The notes: generated from the sequence alone by a model not told the origin. 62,584 nucleotides of DNA from an uncultured Candidatus Pelagibacter sp. (GCA_905620495.1 CAJQTK010000023.1:1-62584); one strand, 5' to 3'; shown: positions 9,112 to 18,887, counted from the stretch's first letter. A program made the numbers and translations.

Positions 9112-11774
9112 TGAATAAATTAATTTTAAATTTTAAATATAAAGACTCAAAAAAAATTAAAAACCCTAAAAATTTTTTGGGTGGAAAAGGTGCCAACCTT
9201 TCTGAAATGGGAAGAATAGGTTTACCCGTTCCTCCAGGATTTACTATCTCAACTAAAGTATGTGAATTATTTTATAAAGATAAAAAAAAATTAAATTCAC
9301 AAATAGTAAGTACTGTAAAAAAAGAATTAAAAACTATTGAAAAAGAAGTTGGAAAAAAATTTGGTGATTTAAAAAACCCATTGTTATTATCTGTTAGATC
9401 TGGTGCTAGAGTTTCTATGCCCGGCATGATGGATACAATTTTAAACTTGGGTCTGAATGATAAAACTGTAATCGCACTATCAAATAAAACTTCTAATATG
9501 AGATTTGCGAAAGATAGTTATAGAAGATTTATCCAAATGTATGGAAATGTTGTAATGGGAATTGAGGGCTATCATTTTGAAGAGCTAATAGAAAATTACA
9601 AATTAACCAAAGGTGTTCTTTTAGATACAGATTTAGATGCAGATGATTGGGAAGGTCTAATAAATGACTTTAAAAAAGTTGTTAAAGATCAAACGAAAAA
9701 AGAATTTCCACAAAATGTACATGATCAATTACTTGGTGCAATTAGTGCGGTATTTTTATCTTGGGAGAGCAATAGAGCAAAAGTTTATAGAAAATTAAAT
9801 CAGATTCCTGCTGAATGGGGAACTGCAGTTAATGTTCAGTCTATGGTATTTGGTAATATGGGAGATGATTGCGCAACTGGAGTTGTCTTTACAAGAAATC
9901 CATCTGATGGGGTTAATGAAGTTTATGGAGAATACTTAATTAATGCACAAGGTGAAGACGTTGTAGCTGGAACAAGAACTCCTCAATATATAACAAAAAA
10001 AGCAAGAAAAGATGCAAAGGCAAAAGAAGCTTCTATGGAAGAATCTATGCCAAAAGTATTTAAACAATTAGACAAAATCCTAAAAGTTTTAGAAAAACAT
10101 TACAAGGATATGCAGGATGTAGAGTTCACTGTTGAGAATAATAAATTATGGATGTTACAAACAAGATCTGGCAAAAGAACCTCAAAATCTGCAGTTAGAA
10201 TTGCTGTGGACATGGTTAGAGAAAAATTAATTTCAAAAAAAGAAGCGGTAATGAGAATAGATCCAGCCTCTTTAGATACTTTATTACACCCAACATTAGA
10301 TGAAAAAACCTTGGTAAATGTTATAGCGAATGGACTACCAGCTTCACCTGGGGCCGCAAGTGGCAAGGTTGTTTTTTCGTCAGAAGAAGCGGAGAGATTG
10401 AATGATGTCATGCAAGATACTATTTTGGTTAGAATTGAGACATCTCCAGAAGACATTCATGGAATGCATGCGGCTAAAGGAATTTTAACTGCAAGGGGTG
10501 GAATGACTAGTCATGCGGCAGTGGTTGCAAGAGGAATGGGAAGGCCATGTGTATCTGGCTCTAGTGAAATTAATATTAACTATGAAGCTAAAACTTTTAA
10601 AACATCATCTATTGAAATTAAAGAAGGTGATATCATTACAATTGATGGCTCAACGGGAAGAATTATTTTAGGAGAAGTGCAAACAGTTAAACCTGAGATA
10701 TCTGGAGATTTTTCAAAACTAATGAGTTGGGCTGATGGATTTAAAAAATTAAAAGTTAGAACTAATTCTGAAACACCGCTGGACACAAAAACAGCAAGAG
10801 ACTTTGGGGCAGAAGGTATTGGTCTTTGTAGAACAGAGCATATGTTTTTTGATGAAGAAAGAATTTTATCAGTTAGAGAAATGATTTTATCAAAAACAAA
10901 AGAAGATAGAAATAAGGCCTTAGAAAAGCTTTTACCACATCAAAGAAAAGATTTTATTGAAATATTTAAGATTATGAATGGCTTACCTGTTACGGTTAGA
11001 TTATTAGATCCGCCATTACATGAATTTCTTCCTAAAACTGAAAAAGAAATTAATGATGTTGCAAAAGTTGTGGGTCTACCATTAAAAGAAATCGAATCTA
11101 GAATTAATGAATTACATGAACAAAACCCAATGCTAGGTCATAGAGGTTGTAGATTGGGAATTTCATTTCCTGAAATTTATGAAATGCAGTGTAGGGCAAT
11201 CTTTGAAGCTTTATCTGAACTTAAGATAAAAAAAATTAAATCAGCATTCCCAGAAATAATGATTCCATTAGTATCAACAGAGGCTGAAATTAGAATAATG
11301 AAGGACTTAGTAGCTAGAGTTGCAAAAGAAGTTCAAAAAGAAAAAAAAGTTAAAGTTGACTATTTAGTTGGAACCATGATTGAGTTACCAAGAGCTGCTA
11401 TTAAAGCTGATGATATAGCAAAACACGCTGAGTTTTTTAGTTTTGGTACTAATGATTTAACCCAAACAACATTTGGGCTAAGTAGAGATGATAGTGGTAA
11501 ATTTTTAAATGACTATCTTGAGAATAAAATTTTTTCTATAGATCCATTCATTTCAATTGATGATGGAGTAGGTGATTTAATAGAAATTGCAGTTGAAAAA
11601 GGGCGAAGACAAAATAAAAAAATTAAACTTGGAATTTGTGGAGAGCATGGTGGTGATCCTAAAAGTATTCACTTTTGTGCAAATGCAGGTTTAGATTATG
11701 TTTCTTGCTCACCTTATAGAGTTCCGATTGCAAGATTAGCTGCAGCTCAAGCTGAATTATTAAAAAAAAATTAA
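9111..11774 (+). CDS. ppdK: Pyruvate, phosphate dikinase
   Basis: Interconverts pyruvate, ATP and Pi with PEP, AMP and PPi. The protein is 887 aa, the full PPDK length. Domains in order: ATP-grasp (GGKGANLSEMGRIGLPVPPG, SVRSGARVSMPGMMDTILNL), swivelling phosphohistidine domain (GGMTSHAAVVARGMGRPCVS, catalytic His in TSHAA) and the C-terminal PEP/pyruvate barrel (GLCRTEHMFF, GHRGCRLGI, FGTNDLTQTTFG). In a streamlined marine heterotroph it can serve gluconeogenesis or PPi-linked glycolysis. The GTG start follows from the 1 nt overlap with glyS. The last 4 nt overlap the convergent nadC. Confidence 0.96.
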   Translation: MNKLILNFKYKDSKKIKNPKNFLGGKGANLSEMGRIGLPVPPGFTISTKVCELFYKDKKKLNSQIVSTVKKELKTIEKEVGKKFGDLKNPLLLSVRSGARVSMPGMMDTILNLGLNDKTVIALSNKTSNMRFAKDSYRRFIQMYGNVVMGIEGYHFEELIENYKLTKGVLLDTDLDADDWEGLINDFKKVVKDQTKKEFPQNVHDQLLGAISAVFLSWESNRAKVYRKLNQIPAEWGTAVNVQSMVFGNMGDDCATGVVFTRNPSDGVNEVYGEYLINAQGEDVVAGTRTPQYITKKARKDAKAKEASMEESMPKVFKQLDKILKVLEKHYKDMQDVEFTVENNKLWMLQTRSGKRTSKSAVRIAVDMVREKLISKKEAVMRIDPASLDTLLHPTLDEKTLVNVIANGLPASPGAASGKVVFSSEEAERLNDVMQDTILVRIETSPEDIHGMHAAKGILTARGGMTSHAAVVARGMGRPCVSGSSEININYEAKTFKTSSIEIKEGDIITIDGSTGRIILGEVQTVKPEISGDFSKLMSWADGFKKLKVRTNSETPLDTKTARDFGAEGIGLCRTEHMFFDEERILSVREMILSKTKEDRNKALEKLLPHQRKDFIEIFKIMNGLPVTVRLLDPPLHEFLPKTEKEINDVAKVVGLPLKEIESRINELHEQNPMLGHRGCRLGISFPEIYEMQCRAIFEALSELKIKKIKSAFPEIMIPLVSTEAEIRIMKDLVARVAKEVQKEKKVKVDYLVGTMIELPRAAIKADDIAKHAEFFSFGTNDLTQTTFGLSRDDSGKFLNDYLENKIFSIDPFISIDDGVGDLIEIAVEKGRRQNKKIKLGICGEHGGDPKSIHFCANAGLDYVSCSPYRVPIARLAAAQAELLKKN

Positions 11775-12604
11775 ATTTCTAATTTAAAATCAACAGCTGG
11801 TACACTATGAGTTATGCTGCCAATAGAAATTCTATCAACACCTGTTGCTGCAATTTTTTTAACAGATTTTAAATTTACATTGCCAGAAGCTTCAGTTTGG
11901 TAGTATTTTTTAGCCATTTTAACACCAACTTCCAGGGTTTTGATGCTCATGTTATCAAACAAGACTGTATTAAACTTTAAACCCGCTATTTGCTTGAGCT
12001 GATTTAAATTATCAACCTCTACTGTGATTTTCCTTCCTTTTTTATTTTTGATTGCAAGAGACACTAAAGTTTTAATATCAGAGCTTGCAATGTGATTGTC
12101 TTTAATAAGAAATTCATCACTTAAGTTAAATCTATGGTTTGTACCACCACCTAACTTAACAGCATATTTTTGTATTACTCTTAAGGTTGGAATCGTTTTT
12201 CTAGTACAGCAAATTTTACATTTTTTATTAACCAATTTAACAAATTGATTAGTTTTAGTAGCAATTCCAGAGATATGACTCATAAAATTTAAAGCAACTC
12301 TTTCACCAATTAAGATATTTTCTGCCTTACCCTCTATTATTGCAATTATTTCATTTTTTTTTACTAATGATCCTTCTTTTTTCTTAACGCTAAACTTAAT
12401 TTTATTATCTATTAATTTAAATGTTTGTTTTGCAAATGCTAATCCAGCAACTATTGCTTGTTGATTAGAAATTAATCTGACTTTTATAATTTTAGTATTT
12501 TTAACTAAGCTGGATGTGATGTCACCAGAAGGGTAAAGGTCTTCGTTTAAGGCACGCTTTACAGTATTCTTAATATAATAGTTGCTTAATTTAATTTGAG
12601 GCAC
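11771..12604 (-). CDS. nadC: Nicotinate-nucleotide pyrophosphorylase (quinolinate phosphoribosyltransferase)
   Basis: Converts quinolinate and PRPP to nicotinate mononucleotide in de novo NAD synthesis. The 277 aa protein shows EDLYPSGDITSSLV near the N-terminus, then ALNFMSHISGIATKTNQFVK, CCTRKTIPTLRVIQKYAV, GGGTNHRFNLSDEFLIKDNH and the C-terminal IAATGVDRISIGSITHS. It sits 5 nt downstream of nadA on the same strand, so both quinolinate steps are co-transcribed. No nadB is adjacent. Confidence 0.95.
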   Translation of the reverse strand: MPQIKLSNYYIKNTVKRALNEDLYPSGDITSSLVKNTKIIKVRLISNQQAIVAGLAFAKQTFKLIDNKIKFSVKKKEGSLVKKNEIIAIIEGKAENILIGERVALNFMSHISGIATKTNQFVKLVNKKCKICCTRKTIPTLRVIQKYAVKLGGGTNHRFNLSDEFLIKDNHIASSDIKTLVSLAIKNKKGRKITVEVDNLNQLKQIAGLKFNTVLFDNMSIKTLEVGVKMAKKYYQTEASGNVNLKSVKKIAATGVDRISIGSITHSVPAVDFKLEI

Positions 12605-12609
12605 TTTTA

Positions 12610-13599
12610 TTATCTGCCAATGGCAGTCATTCTTTCAACGGGAATTCTAGCTTTATTGATGGTTTCGTTGTCTATAATTATTTCCCCTGTTTCATTTTCT
12701 AAACAGGCTAAGATTTTTGGTAGAGTAATTCTTTTCATATGAGGACATAAATTACAGGGCTTAATAAACTCAACATTTGGGTTTTCTACCTGAATGTTGT
12801 CACTCATAGAACACTCTGTGACCATCATTACTTTTTTAGGTTGATTATCTTCCACATATTTAATCATTCCTGAAGTTGATCCTGCAAAATCACTAGCCTT
12901 AATAACATCAGGTGGACATTCTGGATGAGCAATTATTTTTATTCCAGGATTATTTTTTCTTATATCATGAATTTCTTTTTCATTAAATTGGTCATGAACT
13001 ATACAAATACCTTTCCAGGCAATAATTTCGACATCTGTTTGAGATGCCACATATTTAGCTAAATAATCATCTGGTAAAAATATAACCTTTTTAACACCGA
13101 GTGAGTTAACAACCTTAACAGCATTAGCTGAAGTACAGCAAATATCAGTTTCTGCTTTAACTTCCGCTGAAGTATTTACATAAGATACAACTGGTACACC
13201 TGGATATTTTTCCTTTAATAATCTTACATCCTTACCTGTAATAGAAGATGACAAAGAGCATCCAGCTAGCATATCAGGTAACAAAACTTTTTTATGAGGA
13301 CTCATTAATTTTGCTGTCTCTGCCATAAAGTGAACTCCAGCCATTACAATAATGTCTGCTGAAGTCTTTGAAGCTTCAACCGCTAAAGCTAAAGAGTCGG
13401 CTGCAAAATCTGCTACACCATGATAAATTTCTGGTGTTTGATAGTTATGAGCTAGAATAACCGCATTCTTTTCTTTTTTTAATTGATTAATTCTATGAAT
13501 ATAAGGAGCATGAACTGACCATTCAATCTCAGGCAAAACTTTTGAGATTTTTTGATAAATCGGGGCTGTTGCTTTTTTTACTTCTTCTGTGAATTCCAT
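12610..13599 (-). CDS. nadA: Quinolinate synthase A (4Fe-4S)
   Basis: Condenses iminoaspartate and dihydroxyacetone phosphate to quinolinate. The three cluster cysteines are likely those in LAGCSLSSSITG, ETDICCTSANAVK and KPCNLCPHMKRI, matching the family positions. Also visible are NAVILAHNYQTPEIYHGVAD and VHFMAETAKLMSPHKKVLLP. I place the start at the ATG of MEFTEEVKK, 330 codons including stop. An in-frame TTG 15 nt upstream (13614) is possible but less likely, because AGG sits just ahead of the ATG. It is followed by nadC. Confidence 0.95.
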   Translation of the reverse strand: MEFTEEVKKATAPIYQKISKVLPEIEWSVHAPYIHRINQLKKEKNAVILAHNYQTPEIYHGVADFAADSLALAVEASKTSADIIVMAGVHFMAETAKLMSPHKKVLLPDMLAGCSLSSSITGKDVRLLKEKYPGVPVVSYVNTSAEVKAETDICCTSANAVKVVNSLGVKKVIFLPDDYLAKYVASQTDVEIIAWKGICIVHDQFNEKEIHDIRKNNPGIKIIAHPECPPDVIKASDFAGSTSGMIKYVEDNQPKKVMMVTECSMSDNIQVENPNVEFIKPCNLCPHMKRITLPKILACLENETGEIIIDNETINKARIPVERMTAIGR

Positions 13600-13650
13600 A
13601 TTAAAACCTATCAACTTGAAACAACCTTGTCATGCATTTATTCTGACGCA

Positions 13651-14538
13651 CTAATTAATCCAACTAGGAATTTTAATTTTTAACTTAGCATTTTTGCTCT
13701 TAAACTCATTTTTTTGATTAAAATTATCATCTAAATATTTAATTAAAGCAAAAGGATACTCGTTACTTATTAAAACTTTTCCTACTTCAAACTCACCATT
13801 ATAGATTAAATCATCTTGATTTAATTTTCCTTCTATTAACTCAATAGGTAGCAATCTTTTTGAAAGTTTATTTTTTAATTTAATTCTTGCGGTATTTTCT
13901 TGTCCAACATAACAGCCTTTTTTAAAGTCTATTCCATTTAGTTCTTCAAAATTACACTCAATACCAAATAATTTGTTCTGTAATTCATTCATATTTCTTT
14001 GGGGAATTCCTAATTCATGACTTAACTGATAATATTCATCAACTGGAGAATCTTTTAGCTCTAGTTTTTTTAAAGATAGATAAAGTTTTTCTAAATTAAT
14101 AATCAGTCTTGCTCCCAGATCTTTATTTCTCGGATCTAGCAGGATAGAATCCTCTCTATATTTAATTGTATTTCCAGGAATATTTTTTGCTCCTTCAAAT
14201 TTTAAAAATTTTTCTCTATTAAACGCAGCAACAACAAATTCGTTACTTAAATTCATAATCTCAACTTTAGATCTAAGTTTGTAGATGCTTAGCTGCTGAA
14301 AAAGTGCCTCTGTTTGAGATTTTTCACAATCAATGAAGTAGCCAGACTTATGTTTTACAATAATAAAAGCAAAAAGAAACTTTCCTTGAGGACTTAATAG
14401 TGATGCAAAACAACTATTGTCTTCATTAACCTTATTAATGTCATTACTAATCATGTTTTGTAAAAATTCTTTAGCATCTACTCCATTTATATAGAGAATT
14501 CCTCTATCTTCTAAAATATATACATTTTGAATATTCAT
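13651..14538 (-). CDS. YgfZ/GcvT-like folate-binding protein
   Basis: Tetrahydrofolate-dependent protein of the YgfZ (IBA57) family, which supports maturation of 4Fe-4S enzymes. The diagnostic KGCYVGQENTARIK (family motif K-G-C-Y-x-G-Q) is present, and LEDRGILYINGVDAKEFLQN starts the folate-binding fold. The start is taken as the ATG of MNIQNVYILEDRG; an in-frame TTG lies 18 nt upstream. It is only about 50 nt downstream of nadA and in the same direction. Quinolinate synthase is a 4Fe-4S enzyme, so a functional link is plausible but inferred only from position. Confidence 0.88.
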   Translation of the reverse strand: MNIQNVYILEDRGILYINGVDAKEFLQNMISNDINKVNEDNSCFASLLSPQGKFLFAFIIVKHKSGYFIDCEKSQTEALFQQLSIYKLRSKVEIMNLSNEFVVAAFNREKFLKFEGAKNIPGNTIKYREDSILLDPRNKDLGARLIINLEKLYLSLKKLELKDSPVDEYYQLSHELGIPQRNMNELQNKLFGIECNFEELNGIDFKKGCYVGQENTARIKLKNKLSKRLLPIELIEGKLNQDDLIYNGEFEVGKVLISNEYPFALIKYLDDNFNQKNEFKSKNAKLKIKIPSWIN

Positions 14539-14581
14539 AATTGATTGATGTCTCAATATAATATAATTACTTTTTTCATAA

Positions 14582-15889
14582 ATGTTAGATCTAATAATTA
14601 AAAATGGTTCATGCTACATAGATAAAGATCTTAAAGATCAAGATATAGCAATTAAAGACGGTAAAATTATAGAAATTGGTAAAATTGACAATGAGGCTAA
14701 AGAAGTTTTTGATGCTAAGGGATTAACAGTTTTACCAGGTTGCATTGACACCCAAACTCATTTTAGAGAACCTGGTTCAACTGACACAGAAGATCTTCAT
14801 TCAGGAAGTAGAGCGGCAATTGCTGGTGGGATAACTAGTGTTTTTGAGATGCCAAATACTAATCCACCAACTTCTAATAAAATAGAATTTCAAAAGAAAT
14901 TAGATCTCGCAAAAAATAGAATGTATTGCAATTATGCTTTTTATTTTGGAGCGACACCAGATAATGCTGCTGAATTGGCAGAGCTAAAAGACTTAGAAGG
15001 GTGTTGCGGAATTAAGCTTTTTGTAGGCTCTTCAACTGGAAATTTACTAGTCCAATATGAAGAGGATATTGAAAAAGTATTTAAAAGTAGTTCAAAAGTT
15101 GTTTCAGTTCATTCTGAAGACGAAGCAATTTTAAATATGAATAAAAAATTAATTAAAGAAGGTGATGTTCACTCACATCCAATTTGGAGAAGTGAAGAAT
15201 GTGCAATTTCATCAACTAGAAGAATTGTAAGAATAGCCGAAAGGTATAAAAAAAAAGCACATATTCTTCATGTTACAACAAAACAAGAGATTGACTTTTT
15301 ATCACAACACAAAGGTAATATTACATTTGAAATTACACCTCAGCACCTAACTATATATGCACCCGATTGTTATGACAAACTAGGAACTTATGCTCAAATG
15401 AATCCCCCAATAAGAGATAAATCTCATTATGATAGATTGTGGTATGGAGTAAAAAATAATCTTAACGATACGATTGGCTCTGATCACGCTCCGCACTTAA
15501 AACAAAATAAAGAAAAAAGTTACCCAAATTCACCATCGGGAATGCCTGGTGTTCAAACACTTATACCAGTTATGCTAAATCATGTTAACGATGGAAAATT
15601 AAGTTTAGAGCAATTAATGAATTCTATATGTGAAAATCCAGTAAAAATTTTTGGAATTAAGCATAAGGGTTTTATTAAAGAAGGTTTTGATGCTGATTTT
15701 ACAATTGTAGATATGAATAAAAAAATTATCGTTAAAAATGAAAATATTGAAAGCAAATGTGGTTGGACACCTTTTGACGGGTTTGAATTTAAGGGAACTC
15801 CAGTTTCAACAATTATTGCTGGTCAAATTAAAATGAGAGATGGTAAAATCTTAGATGAACCTGAGGGTAAGCCCTTAAATTTTAAATAG
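14582..15889 (+). CDS. Dihydroorotase-like cyclic amidohydrolase
   Basis: Metal-dependent amidohydrolase of the dihydroorotase/dihydropyrimidinase group, 435 aa. It shows LPGCIDTQTHFREPGSTDTE, GGITSVFEMPNTNPPTSNK, the likely carboxylated lysine in GIKLFVGSSTG, and the metal histidines in VSVHSEDE and AHILHVTT. The catalytic Asp is in GSDHAPH. The first His of the usual D-x-H-x-H motif is Gln58 (DTQTH). That places it in a subfamily commonly annotated as dihydroorotase but leaves the exact substrate open: pyrimidine synthesis is likeliest, another cyclic amide is possible. It is divergent from the YgfZ-type gene. Confidence 0.78.
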   Translation: MLDLIIKNGSCYIDKDLKDQDIAIKDGKIIEIGKIDNEAKEVFDAKGLTVLPGCIDTQTHFREPGSTDTEDLHSGSRAAIAGGITSVFEMPNTNPPTSNKIEFQKKLDLAKNRMYCNYAFYFGATPDNAAELAELKDLEGCCGIKLFVGSSTGNLLVQYEEDIEKVFKSSSKVVSVHSEDEAILNMNKKLIKEGDVHSHPIWRSEECAISSTRRIVRIAERYKKKAHILHVTTKQEIDFLSQHKGNITFEITPQHLTIYAPDCYDKLGTYAQMNPPIRDKSHYDRLWYGVKNNLNDTIGSDHAPHLKQNKEKSYPNSPSGMPGVQTLIPVMLNHVNDGKLSLEQLMNSICENPVKIFGIKHKGFIKEGFDADFTIVDMNKKIIVKNENIESKCGWTPFDGFEFKGTPVSTIIAGQIKMRDGKILDEPEGKPLNFK

Positions 15890-15965
15890 TTTTTATAGTA
15901 AAGCTATTTACAAGAACAACTCCAATAACAATTAAGAATAATCAAAAACAAGTATGTTTTAATCA

Positions 15966-17861
15966 TTATTTAAGAATATTATTATTAATTAAGTCTTCTT
16001 TTATCTCAGTTAAAATTGCAGGATCATCTATTGTTGCTGGAATTTTATATTCTTCACCATCGGCAATTTTTCTTATTGTACCTCTTAAAATTTTCCCTGA
16101 TCTAGTTTTTGGTAATCTTTTAATGACAATTACAACTTTAAATGCAGCAACAGGCCCAATGGTATCTCTAACCATTTTTATACATTCTTTTGAAATAGTT
16201 TCGTTATCTTTCTCAACACCTGTCTTAAGAACTATGAGGCCTATTGGCAATTGTCCTTTTAATTTATCAGCAACTCCAAGTACAGCACACTCAGCAACTG
16301 ATTGATGATCTGATAAAACCTCTTCTATAGCACCTGTTGATAATCTATGGCCTGCAACATTAATAATATCATCTGTTCTAGACATAATCCAAATGTATCC
16401 ATCCTCATCAATGTGACCAGCATCATAGGTTTCATAGTAACCTTCGTAATTAGTCATATAATTATCTTTGTATCTTTTATCTGCATTCCATAATGTTGGA
16501 AAAGTTCCAGGAGGCAAAGGTAGTTTTACAACAATATCTCCCATTTCATTTGGTTTAGCTAATGTTTGATCTTGCTTCATTATTTGAACATCATAACCAG
16601 GAACTGCTTTACAGGCTGAGCCATATTTTGTTTTCATCATTTCTATACCGATACAATTAGAACTAATTGCCCAGCTAGTTTCAGTTTGCCACCAGTGATC
16701 AATTACAGGAACTTTTAATAAATTTTCAGCCCACTTGATAGTATCTGGGTCCGCTCTTTCTCCTGCTAAAAATAAAGATTCAAATTTGCTTAAATCATAT
16801 TTAGAAAAAAATTTACCTTCAGGGTCCTCTTTTTTAATAGCTCTAAAAGCCGTCGGAGCTGTAAAAAGAGATTTCACTTTATAGTCAGAAATTATTTTCC
16901 AAAATGCACCAGCATCAGGAGTTCCAACTGGTTTTCCTTCAAATAAAACGGTAGTACATCCTTTAAATAAAGGAGCGTAGACAATATAAGAGTGACCAAC
17001 AATCCAACCAATATCACTCGCTGACCACCAGACATCATCAGCATCAATATTATAGATATTTTTCATTGTCCATTTTAGAGCAACTATGTGACCTCCAATA
17101 TCTCTAACTATTCCTTTGGGAATGCCTGTGGTGCCTGATGTGTATAAGATATAAGCAAGATCATTTGAATTCATCTCCACACAATCTACCTCTTGAGCAT
17201 TAGAAAGAGCCTCATCCCAACTTACTTCTTTGGGAGCATTTATTTTTGCTTCATTTCCAGATCTTTGAAAAAGAATTAATTTTTCTATTTTATGAGAAGC
17301 AATTTTTATAGCCTCATCTACTAAAGGTTTGTATTCAATAGTTTTTCCTGGCTCAAAGCCACAAGAAGCGGTAACTAATATTTTTGCTTTACTATCATCA
17401 ATTCGGCTTGCTAACTCACTTGATGCAAAGCCACCAAATACTACAGAGTGAATTGCCCCAATCCTTCCACAAGCTAACATAGCAATTACTGCCTCAGGGA
17501 TCATTGGCATGTAAATTATGACCCGGTCTCCTTTATTAACCCCTTGATTTCTTAAGGCTCCAGCAAATTTTGAAACTTTTTTTTTTAATTCACTATAGGT
17601 AAATTGTTTTTTACTACCTGTAATGGGGCTATCGTAGATTAAAGCTAATTTTTCACCTCTACCCTCATCGATATGAAGGTCTAAAGCATTATAACAAGTG
17701 TTGGTAACACCATCTTCAAACCATTTATAAAAGGGTGGATTAGATTTATTTAAAATTTTAGTGGGTTTTTTAAACCAAAAAATATCATTAGACACTTCCT
17801 GCCAAAAACTTTCAGGGTTTTTTATAGAATTTTGATAAATTTCATTAAATTTATTACCCAT
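15966..17861 (-). CDS. prpE: Propionyl-CoA synthetase (acetyl-CoA synthetase family)
   Basis: AMP-forming acyl-CoA synthetase activating propionate, and possibly acetate. The 631 aa length matches PrpE better than Acs (about 650 aa). Adenylation motifs include YILYTSGTTGIPKGIVRD, and the catalytic lysine lies near the C-terminus in KTRSGKILRGTIRK. AVIAMLACGRIGAIHSVVFG and ASCGFEPGKTIEYKPLVDEA are typical of PrpE proteins. It converges on the dihydroorotase-like gene. Its start lies back to back with the proteorhodopsin regulatory region, so both genes may share control elements there. Confidence 0.88.
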   Translation of the reverse strand: MGNKFNEIYQNSIKNPESFWQEVSNDIFWFKKPTKILNKSNPPFYKWFEDGVTNTCYNALDLHIDEGRGEKLALIYDSPITGSKKQFTYSELKKKVSKFAGALRNQGVNKGDRVIIYMPMIPEAVIAMLACGRIGAIHSVVFGGFASSELASRIDDSKAKILVTASCGFEPGKTIEYKPLVDEAIKIASHKIEKLILFQRSGNEAKINAPKEVSWDEALSNAQEVDCVEMNSNDLAYILYTSGTTGIPKGIVRDIGGHIVALKWTMKNIYNIDADDVWWSASDIGWIVGHSYIVYAPLFKGCTTVLFEGKPVGTPDAGAFWKIISDYKVKSLFTAPTAFRAIKKEDPEGKFFSKYDLSKFESLFLAGERADPDTIKWAENLLKVPVIDHWWQTETSWAISSNCIGIEMMKTKYGSACKAVPGYDVQIMKQDQTLAKPNEMGDIVVKLPLPPGTFPTLWNADKRYKDNYMTNYEGYYETYDAGHIDEDGYIWIMSRTDDIINVAGHRLSTGAIEEVLSDHQSVAECAVLGVADKLKGQLPIGLIVLKTGVEKDNETISKECIKMVRDTIGPVAAFKVVIVIKRLPKTRSGKILRGTIRKIADGEEYKIPATIDDPAILTEIKEDLINNNILK

Positions 17862-18009
17862 TATATTTGATTCTAAATTGTTTTTGTTTTGTTTTATTAA
17901 ATTAGAAATTCTATTAAAATTTAAAAAGTAAGTAAAATCAAGCCAAATTAGGCATAAAAAAGACTTCTATAAAGTAAATTATTTTGATAGTCAAACATTT
18001 GCATGTAGC

Positions 18010-18025
18010 TAGTTTATATAAACTA
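18010..18025. promoter_or_regulatory. 16-nt perfect palindrome upstream of proteorhodopsin
   Basis: TAGTTTATATAAACTA is a perfect inverted repeat whose last base is 33 nt before the proteorhodopsin ATG. It lies in a 197 nt gap divergent from prpE, the longest gene-free stretch in the window. The centre TATATAA could serve as a -10 element, so a protein bound here would block or position RNA polymerase. A purine-rich ribosome-binding site AAAGAGAGAG follows at about 18043-18052. I see no convincing -35 at correct spacing. A regulatory role is inferred. Confidence 0.45.
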
Positions 18026-18058
18026 AAAGTTAAAAACTAACAAAAGAGAGAGTTTTTT

Positions 18059-18826
18059 ATGAAAAAACTAAAATTATTTGGTCTTACAGCTGTAGCCCTA
18101 ATGGGTGTTTCAGGTGTAGCCAACGCAGAGACAGTGCTGTTAGCATCTGATGACTTTGTTGGAATTACGTTCTGGCTTGTGACAATGGCATGTCTAGCAG
18201 CAACTGCATTTTTCTTTATTGAGAGAAGTTCAGTTCCAGCTGGTTGGAGAGTTTCAATAACTGTTGCAGGACTAGTTACTGGTATTGCATTCATCCACTA
18301 CATGTACATGAGAGATGTATGGATCACGACTGGTGAGTCACCAACAGTATACAGATATATTGACTGGTTAATTACAGTTCCATTATTGATGTTAGAGTTC
18401 TATTTTGTTCTAGCAGCAGTAGGTAAAGCAAATTCTAGAGTATTCTGGAGATTGTTATTAGGATCATTAGTAATGTTAATCGGTGGATACTTAGGAGAAG
18501 CAGGATACATCAACTCTACACTTGGTTTCGTAATCGGTATGGCTGGTTGGTTCTACATTCTTTATGAAGTATTTTCAGGAGAAGCAGGAAAAATGGCAGC
18601 AAAAAGTGGAAACAAAGCTTTTGTTACTGCATTTGGTGCTATGAGAATGATCGTTACAGTTGGTTGGTCTATCTACCCATTAGGTTACGTATTTGGTTAC
18701 CTAACAGGTGGTATGGACGCTAACTCACTAAACGTGATTTACAACGCAGCTGACTTTTTGAATAAGATCGCTTTTGGTCTAATCATTTGGGCAGCAGCAA
18801 TGTCTCAACCTGGAAGACCTAAGTAG
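18059..18826 (+). CDS. Proteorhodopsin, green-absorbing light-driven proton pump
   Basis: Seven-helix retinal protein of the inner membrane that pumps protons outward in light. It has 255 aa with an N-terminal signal peptide ending ANAE near residue 23. Functional residues are conserved: His80, Arg99, Asp102 (proton acceptor, RYIDW), Glu113 (proton donor, MLEFYF) and Lys236 (retinal Schiff base, DFLNKIAFG). The tuning position, eight residues after Asp102, is Leu110, which predicts green absorption. Codon use is richer in C and G than neighbouring genes, consistent with high expression. A strong terminator follows directly, so most transcripts are probably monocistronic. Confidence 0.98.
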   Translation: MKKLKLFGLTAVALMGVSGVANAETVLLASDDFVGITFWLVTMACLAATAFFFIERSSVPAGWRVSITVAGLVTGIAFIHYMYMRDVWITTGESPTVYRYIDWLITVPLLMLEFYFVLAAVGKANSRVFWRLLLGSLVMLIGGYLGEAGYINSTLGFVIGMAGWFYILYEVFSGEAGKMAAKSGNKAFVTAFGAMRMIVTVGWSIYPLGYVFGYLTGGMDANSLNVIYNAADFLNKIAFGLIIWAAAMSQPGRPK

Positions 18827-18846
18827 TTCTACTCGTTAAATAATCT

Positions 18847-18887
18847 AAAAAGGGCAGGTATGTTTTTACATACTTGCCCTTTTTTTA
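18847..18887 (+). terminator. Rho-independent terminator after proteorhodopsin
   Basis: AGGGCAGGTATGT pairs with ACATACTTGCCCT (one G-T wobble) around a four-T loop and is followed by a run of seven T. It begins 24 nt after the proteorhodopsin stop and lies before the ferredoxin gene. It is one of the strongest hairpins in the window and should limit read-through into ferredoxin. Confidence 0.92.

Noticed and set aside
10100..10786. Two minus-strand frames inside ppdK
   Set aside because: Antisense shadows of the conserved swivelling and barrel domains of PPDK.
17862..18009. Small RNA or riboswitch in the gap before proteorhodopsin
   Set aside because: I found no stable multi-stem structure or known SAR11 riboswitch pattern (glycine, SAM-V) in this AT-rich stretch.
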